Program-made: the position numbers and the translations under genes
In this document: positions 1 to 9,400 of the stretch, one piece after another
Numbering within the stretch: position 1 is the first letter of the stretch
How the letters are laid out: every line of letters begins with the position of its first letter
The notes under the pieces: model-generated
What the model was told of the DNA's origin: nothing
Database searches by the model: none
The model's input: the letters and a program-made list of their open reading frames with translations, nothing else
Assembly: GCA_009776395.1 (NCBI GenBank)
Contig: WRNX01000043.1
Coordinates: forward strand, 1 to 10,391
Direction of reading: 5' to 3'
From: Lentimicrobiaceae bacterium
Lineage (GTDB): Bacteria; Bacteroidota; Bacteroidia; Bacteroidales; WCHB1-69
Length of the DNA: 10,391 bases

Positions 1-107
1 TGTTTTAGCAACGATGATTTTCCTACTTGTCTTGCACCATAAATAATAATTGCTTTTCCTTTGAAAAGTTTGTTTTCTATTTGTTTTTCTAATAGGCGAC
101 TAATCAT
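1..107 (-). CDS. N-terminal fragment of a P-loop ATP-binding protein (AAA/DUF4143-like)
   Basis: Only the first 35 codons are inside the window; the gene continues past position 1. The start is the ATG at 107-105 on the minus strand. The peptide begins MISRLLEKQIENKLFKGKAI and reaches a Walker A loop, GARQVGKSS, at about residues 24-32. An N-terminal amphipathic helix followed directly by a 'KAIIIYGARQVGKSSLL' strand and P-loop is typical of the stand-alone bacterial ATP-binding proteins that carry a C-terminal DUF4143 domain. These are abundant in Bacteroidota and their cellular role is poorly known. The DUF4143 part is not visible, so the family call rests on the N-terminus alone. ATP binding is well supported. 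The gene reads in the same direction as the glycosyltransferase gene to its right, 76 bp away, and has its own possible -7 box. Confidence 0.8.
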   Translation of the reverse strand, partial: MISRLLEKQIENKLFKGKAIIIYGARQVGKSSLLK

Positions 108-119
108 TTTTTTTTGCTG

Positions 120-127
120 CAAAAATA
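120..127 (-). promoter_or_regulatory. Possible -7 box (TATTTTTG) for the ATPase gene
   Basis: On the minus strand TATTTTTG matches the Bacteroidota -7 consensus TAnnTTTG and lies 12 bp before the ATG at 107. The leader would be very short. The nearest upstream TTG (minus strand 157-155) is 27 bp away, longer than the usual spacing, so the -33 element is doubtful. In AT-rich DNA such boxes also arise by chance. Confidence 0.25.
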
Positions 128-134
128 AAAAAAT

Positions 135-195
135 ATTCTAATCCCCGAATTTTACAATTTTTAGTGATTCTATTCCTCGAATTTTACAATTTTTG
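135..195. repeat. Degenerate 32-bp-period tandem duplication over a stop codon
   Basis: Positions 135-162 and 167-194 match at 26 of 28 bases, with a shared 17-nt core (CGAATTTTACAATTTTT) at 146-162 and 178-194. The right copy contains the stop codon of the leftward glycosyltransferase gene (184-186), and the left copy carries the same TTA triplet at 152-154 outside the gene. This looks like a small duplication of the gene's 3' end. On the minus strand the outer edges (ATATTC...CCC and GGG...GAATAT) could pair across the repeats and are followed by a run of T, so a weak terminator role is possible but not convincing. Confidence 0.7.
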
Positions 196-1377
196 GGGAA
201 TATCTTCTTTCTTCATTATTTTTTGTGTAATCCATTCTATCGCTGAATTAAATCCCAGACCTGCTGCAACTACCATTGAGGGATAGGCAAACAGAGTGTG
301 CCGCCAGCCGTGATAGACATGTGCTCCAGAATAAACAACCCAAAAAACAGGAAAGAAAAACGTGAAAAAAATGATGAAATAGTAAAAATAGTTCTTTTTG
401 TCTTTCCAAATAAAAGTAAAAAATAGAATTAATCCTAAAAGAATTACAATTGGAATTGTCATTAAAATATACTTTGGTGTATAATACCAAGGCAGGTTGT
501 CTGACCACTGTAGCGAACTTTCAAATAATTGTCGAATTGAAATAGAAAATTTTGACATTTCATTAAATGCTTCTAACGGATTTTTTATAGGTGCTTGCAG
601 CGCGTATGGCCAAAGTAACAGACCAAGGAAATAGGATATGATAGCTACGCTCAAACCATAAAGGAGCATTTTTGAGGTTATTGATAGCATAGTAGGGGCA
701 AGGCGCATCTTATTCTTACTTCTCCTCATTTGCCAATAAGTCATAATTAAATAAATAAGTCCGAACAATCCAAAATAGGCATATAATAAAATGCCACCAA
801 TACGAACACTATTTGCAAATGCGATGAACAATATTAAAAACAATAGAGTATAAATTTTAACTTTTGGGAATTGTTTGAAAAACAGAGTCATAAAATAGAT
901 TGCAGCCATTATTCCTGCGGCAAAAGGTGTATCCTTTGTATTATTAAAAGAATGTCCCAAAAAACGAGGCGACAAAAAAAGTAGTAGCAATGTCAATACG
1001 CTGGCACGCCAACCACCTATTAAATAAGCAATTAGTCCGGCGAAAAGTATTGCAATCCACCCATATAACGCATTAAAAATATGTCGTGACTTACTAATAT
1101 TCTCTACATTAAAAGCACGATTCCAATACTCTGCAATAGCATCAGGGGAAGACCCATAATATTTCAGATTTTTAAAAGTCAAACAAGTAGTGTCTGTTCC
1201 ATGTGTTTTAAAATAGTTCACTATATTTTTCCCTTGCGGAATTTGAAAAGGATCTTCATCACCTGAATTTCCAGCGTTTATACTCATTAGAGGCATTATA
1301 ATTAAAGTGCTCGCAATAAAAATAAAAAATACCCAAAACCAAGGATTATTTTTGTTTTGCTTTAAAAATTGTTTCAT
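184..1377 (-). CDS. Multi-pass membrane glycosyltransferase, GT39/PMT-like (GT-C fold)
   Basis: This 397-residue protein has about ten hydrophobic segments, near residues 13-31, 103-121, 124-136, 151-167, 174-190, 192-213, 239-258, 303-324, 330-350 and 364-380. An acidic GDED motif (39-42) sits in the first external loop, where GT-C enzymes keep catalytic acidic residues. SPRFLGHSFNNTKDTPFA (136-153), LPWYYTPKYI (295-304) and YHGWRH (355-360) resemble conserved blocks of Bacteroidota family 39 proteins. Such enzymes move a sugar from a polyprenyl-phosphate carrier onto an acceptor at the outer face of the inner membrane. The acceptor here is unknown. The ATG at 1377 is chosen because the first membrane helix follows it directly, after a short basic stretch. 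The protein ends soon after the last helix, which may be slightly short for the family. It is divergent from the regulator gene and may be monocistronic. Confidence 0.75.
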   Translation of the reverse strand: MKQFLKQNKNNPWFWVFFIFIASTLIIMPLMSINAGNSGDEDPFQIPQGKNIVNYFKTHGTDTTCLTFKNLKYYGSSPDAIAEYWNRAFNVENISKSRHIFNALYGWIAILFAGLIAYLIGGWRASVLTLLLLFLSPRFLGHSFNNTKDTPFAAGIMAAIYFMTLFFKQFPKVKIYTLLFLILFIAFANSVRIGGILLYAYFGLFGLIYLIMTYWQMRRSKNKMRLAPTMLSITSKMLLYGLSVAIISYFLGLLLWPYALQAPIKNPLEAFNEMSKFSISIRQLFESSLQWSDNLPWYYTPKYILMTIPIVILLGLILFFTFIWKDKKNYFYYFIIFFTFFFPVFWVVYSGAHVYHGWRHTLFAYPSMVVAAGLGFNSAIEWITQKIMKKEDIPQKL

Positions 1378-1452
1378 AATTTACTGTTTTATGTTAGTTC
1401 TGTTTCAAAAATTTTATTTTTCAAATATCGTCATAACTTTGATGTGTCGTTC

Positions 1453-1460
1453 TATTTTTG
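1453..1460 (+). promoter_or_regulatory. Possible -7 box for the TPR/AraC regulator gene
   Basis: TATTTTTG fits TAnnTTTG and lies 84 bp before the ATG at 1545. No TTG stands at the expected -33 distance; the nearest TTTG (1438-1441) is only 11 bp upstream. An alternative pairs TTG at 1458-1460 with the imperfect box TAGTTTTT at 1479-1486, spacing 18. The exact promoter cannot be settled by eye. Confidence 0.3.
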
Positions 1461-1492
1461 CTTTTCAGTTTGTTTAAATAGTTTTTTTGGTG

Positions 1493-1526
1493 CAAAAGTA
1501 TATAAAAATTTGATGTTTCTTTGCAA
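1493..1526 (-). promoter_or_regulatory. Probable promoter of the glycosyltransferase gene
   Basis: Read on the minus strand, TACTTTTG (1500-1493) is a perfect TAnnTTTG -7 box, with TTG (1526-1524) 23 bp upstream as the -33 element. This is near the upper end of the spacing known for Bacteroidota sigma-ABfA promoters. It implies a leader of roughly 110 nt before the ATG at 1377. The -33 element lies only 18 bp from the regulator's start codon, so the divergent regulator transcript overlaps this promoter, and a protein bound here could affect both genes. Confidence 0.5.
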
Positions 1527-1544
1527 CCTTAAAAATGTAATGTT

Positions 1545-3155
1545 ATGAAGAAATTATTATGTTGTTTATTAATCATTTTCGTTTGGTTAAATGTAAGTTT
1601 TAGTCAAAATCCAAATTCAAAAACACCCCAAATGGGTGAGACTTTTGCAAGTTTTATGAAACTGCCTCATCAGCAACTGTATGATACTGCCATCTACTAT
1701 CATAAAAACAACATTTTGGATACCGCATTAATCCTTTATGGTATCATTATTAATGCTCCTGAAAGTTCCGATTCCTTACAGATGTTGTTAACTGTCGGAT
1801 CGCTAAGTATGGCAGGTGTTATATATTTGACTTATAGCGATTTTCGAAACGCTTACAGATATATGACTGATGCTTTGATACTTGCTGAAAAATACAATTT
1901 TGAATCTGAACTGCAAATAATATATAACAATCTTGGTATGATTTATTTCCATTTTGCAGAATATGATATAGCAAAAACATATTATTTAAAGGCTTTGAAT
2001 CTTACAGATGATAAACCAAAGTATTTTGGCGTGTTAACTAATATTGCAAGCATAGAAAGAGAAAAAGGAAATATGGACAGTGCCTTTATTTATTATGATA
2101 AAGCATTGACATTTAGCAAATCCCAAAATTCAGTTTACTTGCCAGCGATTCTTTATGATATATCTTTATTTTATAAAAAAACAAATCAAATTGATTCAAC
2201 GCTTTATTATTGTAAGTATTCTGTTAATGAAGCAAAAAAGAAAAATGATACACGAAGTTTAATTGAAAGTTATCATGAAATAGGTAATATTTTTTTTGAA
2301 AAAAACCAATTTGACTCGGCTGTGTTTTATCTTAATTTATCTAATTCGATTGCAGTAGTAGAGAAACAATCTATTACGGTAATGCCGAAAAATTACCTTA
2401 CCCTGTCAAAAATTGAGGAATCAAAAGGAAATATTAGAAAAGCATTCGATTATTATAAAAAATATTCAAGTTTAAAAGATTCAATTTATAATAATAATAT
2501 TTTGGGCGATATTAATCAAATACAACGCCAATATGAAGTTTCAAAAACAAATCGGCAAATTGAACAATTTCTTATAGAACAACAAATTAAAGAACGAACG
2601 ATTCATTATCAAAAAATTATTGGAATGATCACAATAGGGGTTTTATTACTGATGATTTTTGTACTGTTTGTTATTATTTTGCAAAGAAGAAAATTAATAC
2701 GGGCTTATAAAGTTCTGGTTGAAAAGAATGTTGAAATTATTAAGTTTCAACAAAAAGTTCCTATATCGGAAACATTTCAAAAAGAGTTATTACACAGAAT
2801 TGTTACCTTAATGGAAACCAACCCCATTATTTATGATGTAGAGTTTTCATTAGAAGAATTGTCTAAATTAGTTCAGTCGAATCAAAACTATGTATCACGA
2901 GTTATTAAAAATCATTTTCATAAAAACTTCCGTTCTTTTATAAACAGTTATCGCATTAGAGAAGCGCAACAATTGTTTTCGGAACCGGACGCTGTAAAAT
3001 ACAGCATTGAATATGTGGCAAATAGAGTTGGTTTTAAATCCAGAAATGCTTTTCATGATGCTTTTAAGGAGATAACGGGAGTAAGTCCAAGTTTTTATGT
3101 GAAATCAATTCATGCAACGAGTTCTGAATACCAAGAGACATGTAACGAGTTATAG
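1545..3155 (+). CDS. Membrane-anchored TPR / AraC-type HTH transcriptional regulator
   Basis: The 536-residue product begins with a signal peptide or anchor (residues 1-20, MKKLLCCLLIIFVWLNVSFS). About six TPR-like helical pairs follow between residues 85 and 310, clearest at 124-151 (NNLGMIYFHFAEYDIAKTYY) and 160-190. A charged, coiled-coil-prone stretch (320-356) leads to one transmembrane helix (357-379). The basic RRKLIR after it predicts a cytoplasmic C-terminus. The end is an AraC-family DNA-binding domain with two helix-turn-helix units: FSLEELSKLVQSNQNYVSRV (434-453), and a second at about 486-518 with the signature VANRVGFKSRNAFHDAFKE. There is no histidine kinase or receiver domain, so this differs from the hybrid two-component systems of the phylum. 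The likely mechanism is that the periplasmic TPR part senses a protein or ligand and passes the signal through the membrane to the DNA-binding domain. The target is not known; the giant secreted-protein gene downstream is an obvious candidate by position only. Confidence 0.9.
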   Translation: MKKLLCCLLIIFVWLNVSFSQNPNSKTPQMGETFASFMKLPHQQLYDTAIYYHKNNILDTALILYGIIINAPESSDSLQMLLTVGSLSMAGVIYLTYSDFRNAYRYMTDALILAEKYNFESELQIIYNNLGMIYFHFAEYDIAKTYYLKALNLTDDKPKYFGVLTNIASIEREKGNMDSAFIYYDKALTFSKSQNSVYLPAILYDISLFYKKTNQIDSTLYYCKYSVNEAKKKNDTRSLIESYHEIGNIFFEKNQFDSAVFYLNLSNSIAVVEKQSITVMPKNYLTLSKIEESKGNIRKAFDYYKKYSSLKDSIYNNNILGDINQIQRQYEVSKTNRQIEQFLIEQQIKERTIHYQKIIGMITIGVLLLMIFVLFVIILQRRKLIRAYKVLVEKNVEIIKFQQKVPISETFQKELLHRIVTLMETNPIIYDVEFSLEELSKLVQSNQNYVSRVIKNHFHKNFRSFINSYRIREAQQLFSEPDAVKYSIEYVANRVGFKSRNAFHDAFKEITGVSPSFYVKSIHATSSEYQETCNEL

Positions 3156-3207
3156 TCACTAATTAAAACACTTTGTAAAAAAACTTAACCAACAAAATTT
3201 TTAAATT

Positions 3208-3249
3208 TTTTGCGCAAATTCTGAAATTTGGGCAAAATAAAACTTTTTT
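3208..3249 (+). terminator. Candidate intrinsic terminator after the regulator gene
   Basis: TTTTGC (3208-3213) and CAAATT (3215-3220) pair with AATTTG (3225-3230) and GCAAAA (3232-3237). This gives a 12-bp stem with a single G-G mismatch and a CTGA loop. A run of six T follows at 3244-3249, six bases after the stem. The stem is AT-rich and the T run is slightly displaced, so efficiency may be modest. It lies 52 bp after the regulator's stop and before the next promoter candidate, which fits separate transcription of the two genes. Confidence 0.5.
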
Positions 3250-3275
3250 CCATCCCTCTTTTATGGAGATACATC

Positions 3276-3283
3276 TATTTTTG
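3276..3283 (+). promoter_or_regulatory. Possible -7 box for the giant secreted-protein gene
   Basis: TATTTTTG matches TAnnTTTG and lies just after the terminator candidate and 16 bp before the 25-bp repeats. No clear TTG stands 17-23 bp upstream; that region is TTTTTTCC followed by pyrimidines. If used, transcription would start near 3290 and give a leader of about 118 nt holding all the repeats and the palindrome. Confidence 0.35.
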
Positions 3284-3298
3284 CCATTATAAATTATT

Positions 3299-3366
3299 GT
3301 ACGGGCGTTGCGCGCATTTGATTGTACGGGCGTTGCGCGCATTTGATTGTACGGGCGTTGCGCGCA
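3299..3366 (+). repeat. GC-rich 25-bp tandem repeat, 2.7 copies
   Basis: Two identical 25-bp units at 3299-3323 and 3324-3348 are followed by the first 18 bases of a third at 3349-3366. Each unit starts GTACGGGCGTTGCGCGCA and ends TTTGATT; the third diverges after GCGCGCA. The copies are perfect, which suggests recent expansion or homogenisation. The GC-rich core stands out in very AT-rich intergenic DNA. There are no variable spacers, so it is not a CRISPR array. Confidence 0.95.
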
Positions 3367-3372
3367 ACGCCC
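3353..3372. repeat. Perfect 20-bp palindrome (REP-like)
   Basis: GGGCGTTGCGCGCAACGCCC is its own reverse complement. As RNA it gives an 8-bp GC-rich stem with a CGCG loop, or a dimer site as DNA. It is formed by the third tandem-repeat copy plus a unique right arm, CAACGCCC (3365-3372). It ends 35 bp before the giant gene's ATG. There is no T tract after it, so it is not a typical terminator. It may be a dispersed palindromic element whose left half was then duplicated twice. Confidence 0.9.
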
Positions 3373-3407
3373 CTAACTGATAACTATTAACATTAAATTA
3401 TATTTTT

Positions 3408-6400
3408 ATGAAAAAACTTTTTACTTTATTTCTGTTAGCGTTCCTTTTTTTACAAACAGGATTCGCACAACTTAATCCTTTAGATGAAAACTGGAACGCA
3501 GGCGCCCCCGCAGGATGGACTTATTCCAATTTTTCAAGACAAACAAGCGGAGGCGTTGATAATACTCCTTGTATTAGAGCGGGGCTTGTTGCGTTAACAG
3601 GTACATCGGGAAATGCAGTAACGCCTGATGTATTTTTGGGAGACAATCCGATTATGACTTTCGAACTCAAAGCAACGACTAACACAGCTGGTACTACTGC
3701 AGCAGCGGCTAATACTTTCAACTATAGAGTTGAAGTTAGACCTGTTGGCAGCAGTACGTGGACTAACATCTGGGATGTGCCTCAAAATGCACACTCTCCT
3801 GTATCTGCAAATTTTGAAACTAAAACGGTGAACGTGAGCGCTTATGCTAACCAAACCTGCCAGTTTAGATTTGCTTTTAACAGGAATTCCGGCACTACAT
3901 ACGTGTTTATTGACGACGTTTGGATAGGCACAAAACCTGATTATCAGGACTTAACGGCTGTTTCTGTTACGGGTAACAAGATACCTGCAGTAAATACATC
4001 TGAAAATTACACCGTTAAGGTAAAAAACTCAAGTTATACAAACACAGAGGCTGCCGATTATACGGTGAAACTTAAAAAAGTGGCAGACCCTGTGGATATT
4101 GAAATAGGAAGTTTACCCGGCGTTTTTATTGAACCTTCCGAAACCGAAGATTTTGTGTTTACCTGGACACCAACCACAGCAGGCGTTGAAAATATTTACG
4201 GCGAAGTAATATTGGAAACCGACCCTGACTTTAATCCGGCTGATAACCAAACAGCACCTCTGCAAGTTGTTGTTCTGGGCGAAGATCCCGTTATTTCGGT
4301 AACGCCGCAATCTGTTAATTTTGGAACAGTTTTTAACAACCAACCATCTACAAATGTAGTAGTTCAAACTATTACAAATGCAGGAGCAGCGCCTTTAAAC
4401 GTAACGGGTTACACTTCAACAGACCCGCGAATTACGATTACAGGATTGCCTGCGACAGTTTTAGCGGGAACGCCACTGAATATACAAATAACTTTAGACG
4501 CCATCGGACTTCCAAAAGGTGAATTTACGGCGCAATTGACTATTAATTCAAACTGTTCGGAAAATCCGGCATTGACCATTAATGTTACCGCAAATATCGA
4601 TAGCAAAGTTTTCTTTTTATATGAAGACTGGGATGCAGGTTCAAATACGTGGACCTATACCCGATTTTCAAGAGTAACAAGTGGTGGCGTTAATGGTTCA
4701 CCTTTTGTTAGGGCAAATATTTACAGTTCAGGAGCCACAGCGACGGCAACGATAATTACGCCAGCCGTAGAGGTGGGAAGCGACCCTACATTGTCGTTTG
4801 CTTTCAAGGCAACAAATTATAATGACGGGACGGCGGCGGCGGCTAACGCTTTGAATTATAATGTTGCCGTTAGTACTAATAACGGTTCTTCATGGACTAC
4901 TCTGCTTACCGTCGGCACAGGACAACACTCTCCCGTTACAGAAGATTGGATGACTAAAACGGCGAATATCAGTTCTTATGTAAACCAAACATGTATGGTT
5001 AGATTTACATTCAATTGTGTAATATCATCAAGCGACCTAAACGTATCAGTTGACAACGTGATGGTAGGTACAAAACCCATTTTTGACGACTTGATGGCGG
5101 TATCTATTGAAGGTAATAAGTTGCCGGAATTAAACACAACTGAAAATTATACCGTTAAGGTAAGAAATTTAAGTTTTACTAACACAATGACCGCTACCGA
5201 TTATACGGTTAAATTTATGAAAGTTGCCGACCCAGTGGACATTGAGTTAGGAAGTTTGCCCGGCGTTGAAATTGCCCCTTTTGAAACTAAAGATTTTGTA
5301 TTTGCTTGGACGCCAACCTCTGTTGGGTTTGAACAAATTTATGGCGAAATAATATTGCCGACAGACCAAAATCAGGCAGACAACAAAACTGAAATTATGC
5401 AAGTTTTCGTTAAAAACGAAGCGTTTTTGCCTGTTTCCATTGGAGATGGCACTCAAAATCAAAGATTACCTTTTGATTTCCTTTTTCGTAAAAGTATTTC
5501 GCAATCTATCTATTTTCCGGAAGAAATAGGAACAAATGGCGGATTGATAGCAGCCGTTAGTTATTACACAAATATAACGTCAAACGTAAACGCTCCCATT
5601 AAGATTTGGATGGGAGAAGTTGATGTGGAAAATCTAAACGATTTTGTACCTTATACAAACTTTACGGAAGTATTTAGCGGAAACATATTTTTACCTCCGG
5701 GTCAGTATGAAGCGCCTGTAGTTTTTAACGTTCCCTATCAATACAATGGCGGAACTTTGATAATATATGCGCAAAGATTTGATACTCAGACTTACACTTC
5801 GACAGAGTATTTTAGATGTACCTCAACGCCCGGTAACGTCCGCTCTATACGCAGATATAAAGACGAAGCTACAGGGGTGGATTACGACTGGCAAGACCCA
5901 ACTGCAGGAGCAGGTTCTTTAGCCACTTTTGAAGGATTTCCAAATATTACCTTATCTTTTGATATGGACGGAATGGGTATATTAACAGGCGTTGTAGATA
6001 GCGACGAGGACGGTTTATTGGAAGGCGCTAAAGTGCAAATAGTTGGCTCAGAACTCTATACATTGACAGATGAAAATGGAGTTTATTCGTTTTATTTAAC
6101 GCCCGGCAATTACAGCATGGAATACAGTTTTTTGGGACATTTCTCTGATACTTTACCAATTACTGTAACAGCAGACAATACGACAACGCAAAACGTTACG
6201 CTGATAAAATTCCCTATGGTTTCGATAAGTGGAACTGTTACCAATTACAGTTCAATTCCGCTTGAAGGCGTTGAAATAACATTTGGGGGATTAGATACTT
6301 ATGGACCCGTATATACAGATGAAACAGGTTTCTATTCTATACAGAGTATATTTAGTAATGAAACTTATAACATAACCGCTCATAAAGCGACGTATCAAAT

Positions 6401-9400
6401 ATATACCAATCAAGTTGTTGTGGAATTAACTGATAAAACGTTTGATTTTCAAATGTATGATATGCCATATAAACCTGTAAATATTGTAACAGACGATATT
6501 ATTGACGACCCTAATGTTGTTATATCATTCGAGATGCGAAATCCTGATTTATACAAACTTTATATTTTAGACGACGGTTCCGCTGAATCAGGACACTCAT
6601 CCATAGGTCTCTTGCCTGAAATGCGGGGTAATAAATTTTCAGTTAATGAAGATGGCGTTATAGTAAGCGTTGATATTTATGGTATGCCAAATCCAAGCGC
6701 GGATCCGGAAAAAACAGTTAACATTTTAATTTACAACGCCGCCGTGACTTTAGTTGCAACAATCGACCCGTTTTATATATCCGCTGACGGATGGTTTAAT
6801 GTACCAATAAATAATATTCCCTATTCGGATGAATTTTATGTAATGGTTTACTGGCCTCCTTATGATTTAAAGCAAACTAATTTTATTGGATGTGATGCAA
6901 ACGGACCAAATGTTGGTAGTGTTGGTTATGATTTGTTGTATATGAATGTTTTAGATTTTACTCCAATGATTAGAGTTAATGCAATAACAACAGGCGGTAA
7001 ATCGGCGACTTATGGTACAGGTAACGAAACCCGTGCGGCAGAAAACTACAAAATTTACAGATTACCCGTAGGCGAAGAAACAAACGAAGCGGCTTGGGAA
7101 ACCCTCTCTGAAAACGTGTCGGGACTTACCTATACCGATAATACATTTTCAAGCGTGTCAACAGGTGAATATAGATGGGCTGTAAAAGCGGAATATACAG
7201 GAGGTTTCTTGTCGGAAGCAACTATCAGTAACCCGCCAATACATTCGGCAGATTTGAAAGCGAATGTTACCGTATTGGTTTCAGATGAAGAAAAAAATCC
7301 CGTAGTAGGCGCTGCGATTACTTTAAAAAATCAAAACACTGCCCCGCTATTTTCTTATACTGTAAAAACCAATAGTGATGGTATTTATCTGTTTCCAAAA
7401 ATTTTAAAAGGAACTTACGATATTTCAGTTACAAAAGTTGGTTATCTAAATTATGCCGATACAAACATTGAAATTGATGAGGATTTTACCCTTGATATTG
7501 AGTTAATCGATATTATTAAAACTCCTTTTGAACTCTCTGTTGAAGTGGATAGATGCGACGCCCTGTTTACATGGAATACATTTTATACAACATCTTATAT
7601 TTTAGACGACGGCGGACCCGAAGACGCTTTTTCGCTGCTGCCAGGTTCGGATCCATATATCTGGTGTGGAAATGAGTTTCCTGTCGAAGAAATGGGTTTT
7701 ATTACAAGTGTCGAAGTTGGAGGAATCGGAGATGGCACTGCAAATAGAACAGTTACGATTGATATTTTTAACAAAGACAGAGAAATGGTAGGCTCAAGCG
7801 CGCCGTTTTATTTGCCTGAAAATGGATGGATTACTGTGCCGTTAGACAATGTACCCTATTCCGGAACATTCTATGCATTGGTCAGGTGGCCCTCTGTAAC
7901 AGGATCGCAAGAAACCAATTATCTTCCAAGTGATTTAGACGGACCAAACGCGACTTTCAATCTTGACTGGGTCAGAGAATATGATGGAACATGGACTTTA
8001 TATCATCATATTTGGACAGACTTTGGCGGTTCGAGAGCATTTTTGATTAGAGCAAATGTAACCGTAACGGGAGAAGCAGAGGGAGGTAAGTCGGCTACTT
8101 ACGGTTATGATAGCGAAGTTTCAAACTCAAGAATGTTAGAAGGATATACTATCTATATTAACGATATGGACATTGTTACCAACTATCCAAACAAAGAGTT
8201 TATGTTTTCAGGACTTCCAAACGGTACTTACACAGCGGGAGTTCAGGCGGTATTTTCTTCGGGCTCTTCTCCAATTTATTACAGCGACCCGTTTGAAATA
8301 ACGTGCGAACATACTGTTACTTTTATAGTTAAAGATGTAAATAACGTATTAATTAATGATGCAGTTATTGTGTTTGGCGGTGAAACGTTAAGCGGTTATA
8401 CGGCTTTAAAACCAAATGGTACATATCCATACACCGTTTCAAAAGCCGGTTATGCTAATGCAACAGGAACCGTAACAATATTTGATGAAGATGAAGAAGT
8501 GGAAGTAACGCTGATGTCAACCTACACCGTAACATACCAGACGCCGGTCAATGGCTCTTTACTTGTTACCGCAGACGGAGTTACCATTAACAGCGGAGAC
8601 GAAGTAGTTGCAGGAACGGTATTAATAATTACCGCTATTCCAGATGAAGGTTATAACATTGGAACACTGACGGTAAACGGCGTCGCGCACACAAGCGGGC
8701 AACCTTATACTGTTACGCAAGACATAACGATTGCCGCAACTTTTAATATTCAGATGTTTGCCGTAACTTACACCGCAACCGGTCAAGGTACGTTAAGCGT
8801 AACCAAAACCGCCACCGGAGCAGTTATCGCCAATAACGAACAAGTGGAATGGAATACGGGAATTACCGTAAGCGCAGCACCGGAATTTGGTCATTATGTA
8901 TCTGTATTTACAATAAACGGCACTACTGTATTACCAAATCTTGAAGTTCAACACACCGTTATCGCTGCAACCGCTATCAACTGTATATTTACGGAAGAAG
9001 GTAAATTTAATCTCACTCTTGAGGTAAATCCTGCTAATTCGGGTACTCCAACAGGCGCCGGCGATTATTATGAAGATGAACAAGTGCCCGTAGATGTTGA
9101 AGTTGCCGATAACTATGAATTTGTTGAATGGTTGGACGGAGCGGTTCAAGTTTCGCAAACTGCAAGTTTCACCTACACCATGCCCGCCGCAACAAAAGTA
9201 TTAACAGCAAAAATGCAAGGTATTGTAATAAATATCAGCGCAACGGTTGAGCCGGCAGGTGGTGGTGAAGTAACAGGTGCTTCCTCAGACCAGATTGTAT
9301 ATCGTTATGGCGATATTGCCGAATTAACAGCAATTCCAAATGAGGCAGACGGTTATGAATTTGTTTATTGGAAAGAGGGTGAAACAATCATAGAAGACGC

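Noticed and set aside
248..508. Minus-strand 86-codon open frame overlapping the glycosyltransferase gene
   Set aside because: It is out of frame with a gene that has clear membrane helices and family motifs, and its own translation resembles nothing recognisable.
1545..3155. Hybrid two-component (HTCS) sensor
   Set aside because: There is an AraC domain at the end but no histidine kinase, ATPase or receiver domain, and the sensor part is TPR rather than Reg_prop propeller.
3299..3372. CRISPR array
   Set aside because: The 25-bp units are directly abutting with no variable spacers, and there are only 2.7 copies.
3353..3374. Palindrome as a rho-independent terminator
   Set aside because: No T tract follows on the plus strand, and it lies close to the next start codon. 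The hairpin at 3208-3237 with a T run is the better terminator candidate.
3521..5462. Several minus-strand open frames of 65-86 codons inside the giant gene
   Set aside because: They lie antisense to well-supported modules, have low-complexity or cysteine-rich implausible translations, and show no start-region signals. They are shadows of the coding frame.
8931..9158. Minus-strand 75-codon open frame within the InlB-like repeats
   Set aside because: It is antisense to conserved repeat modules, with no independent evidence for a gene.
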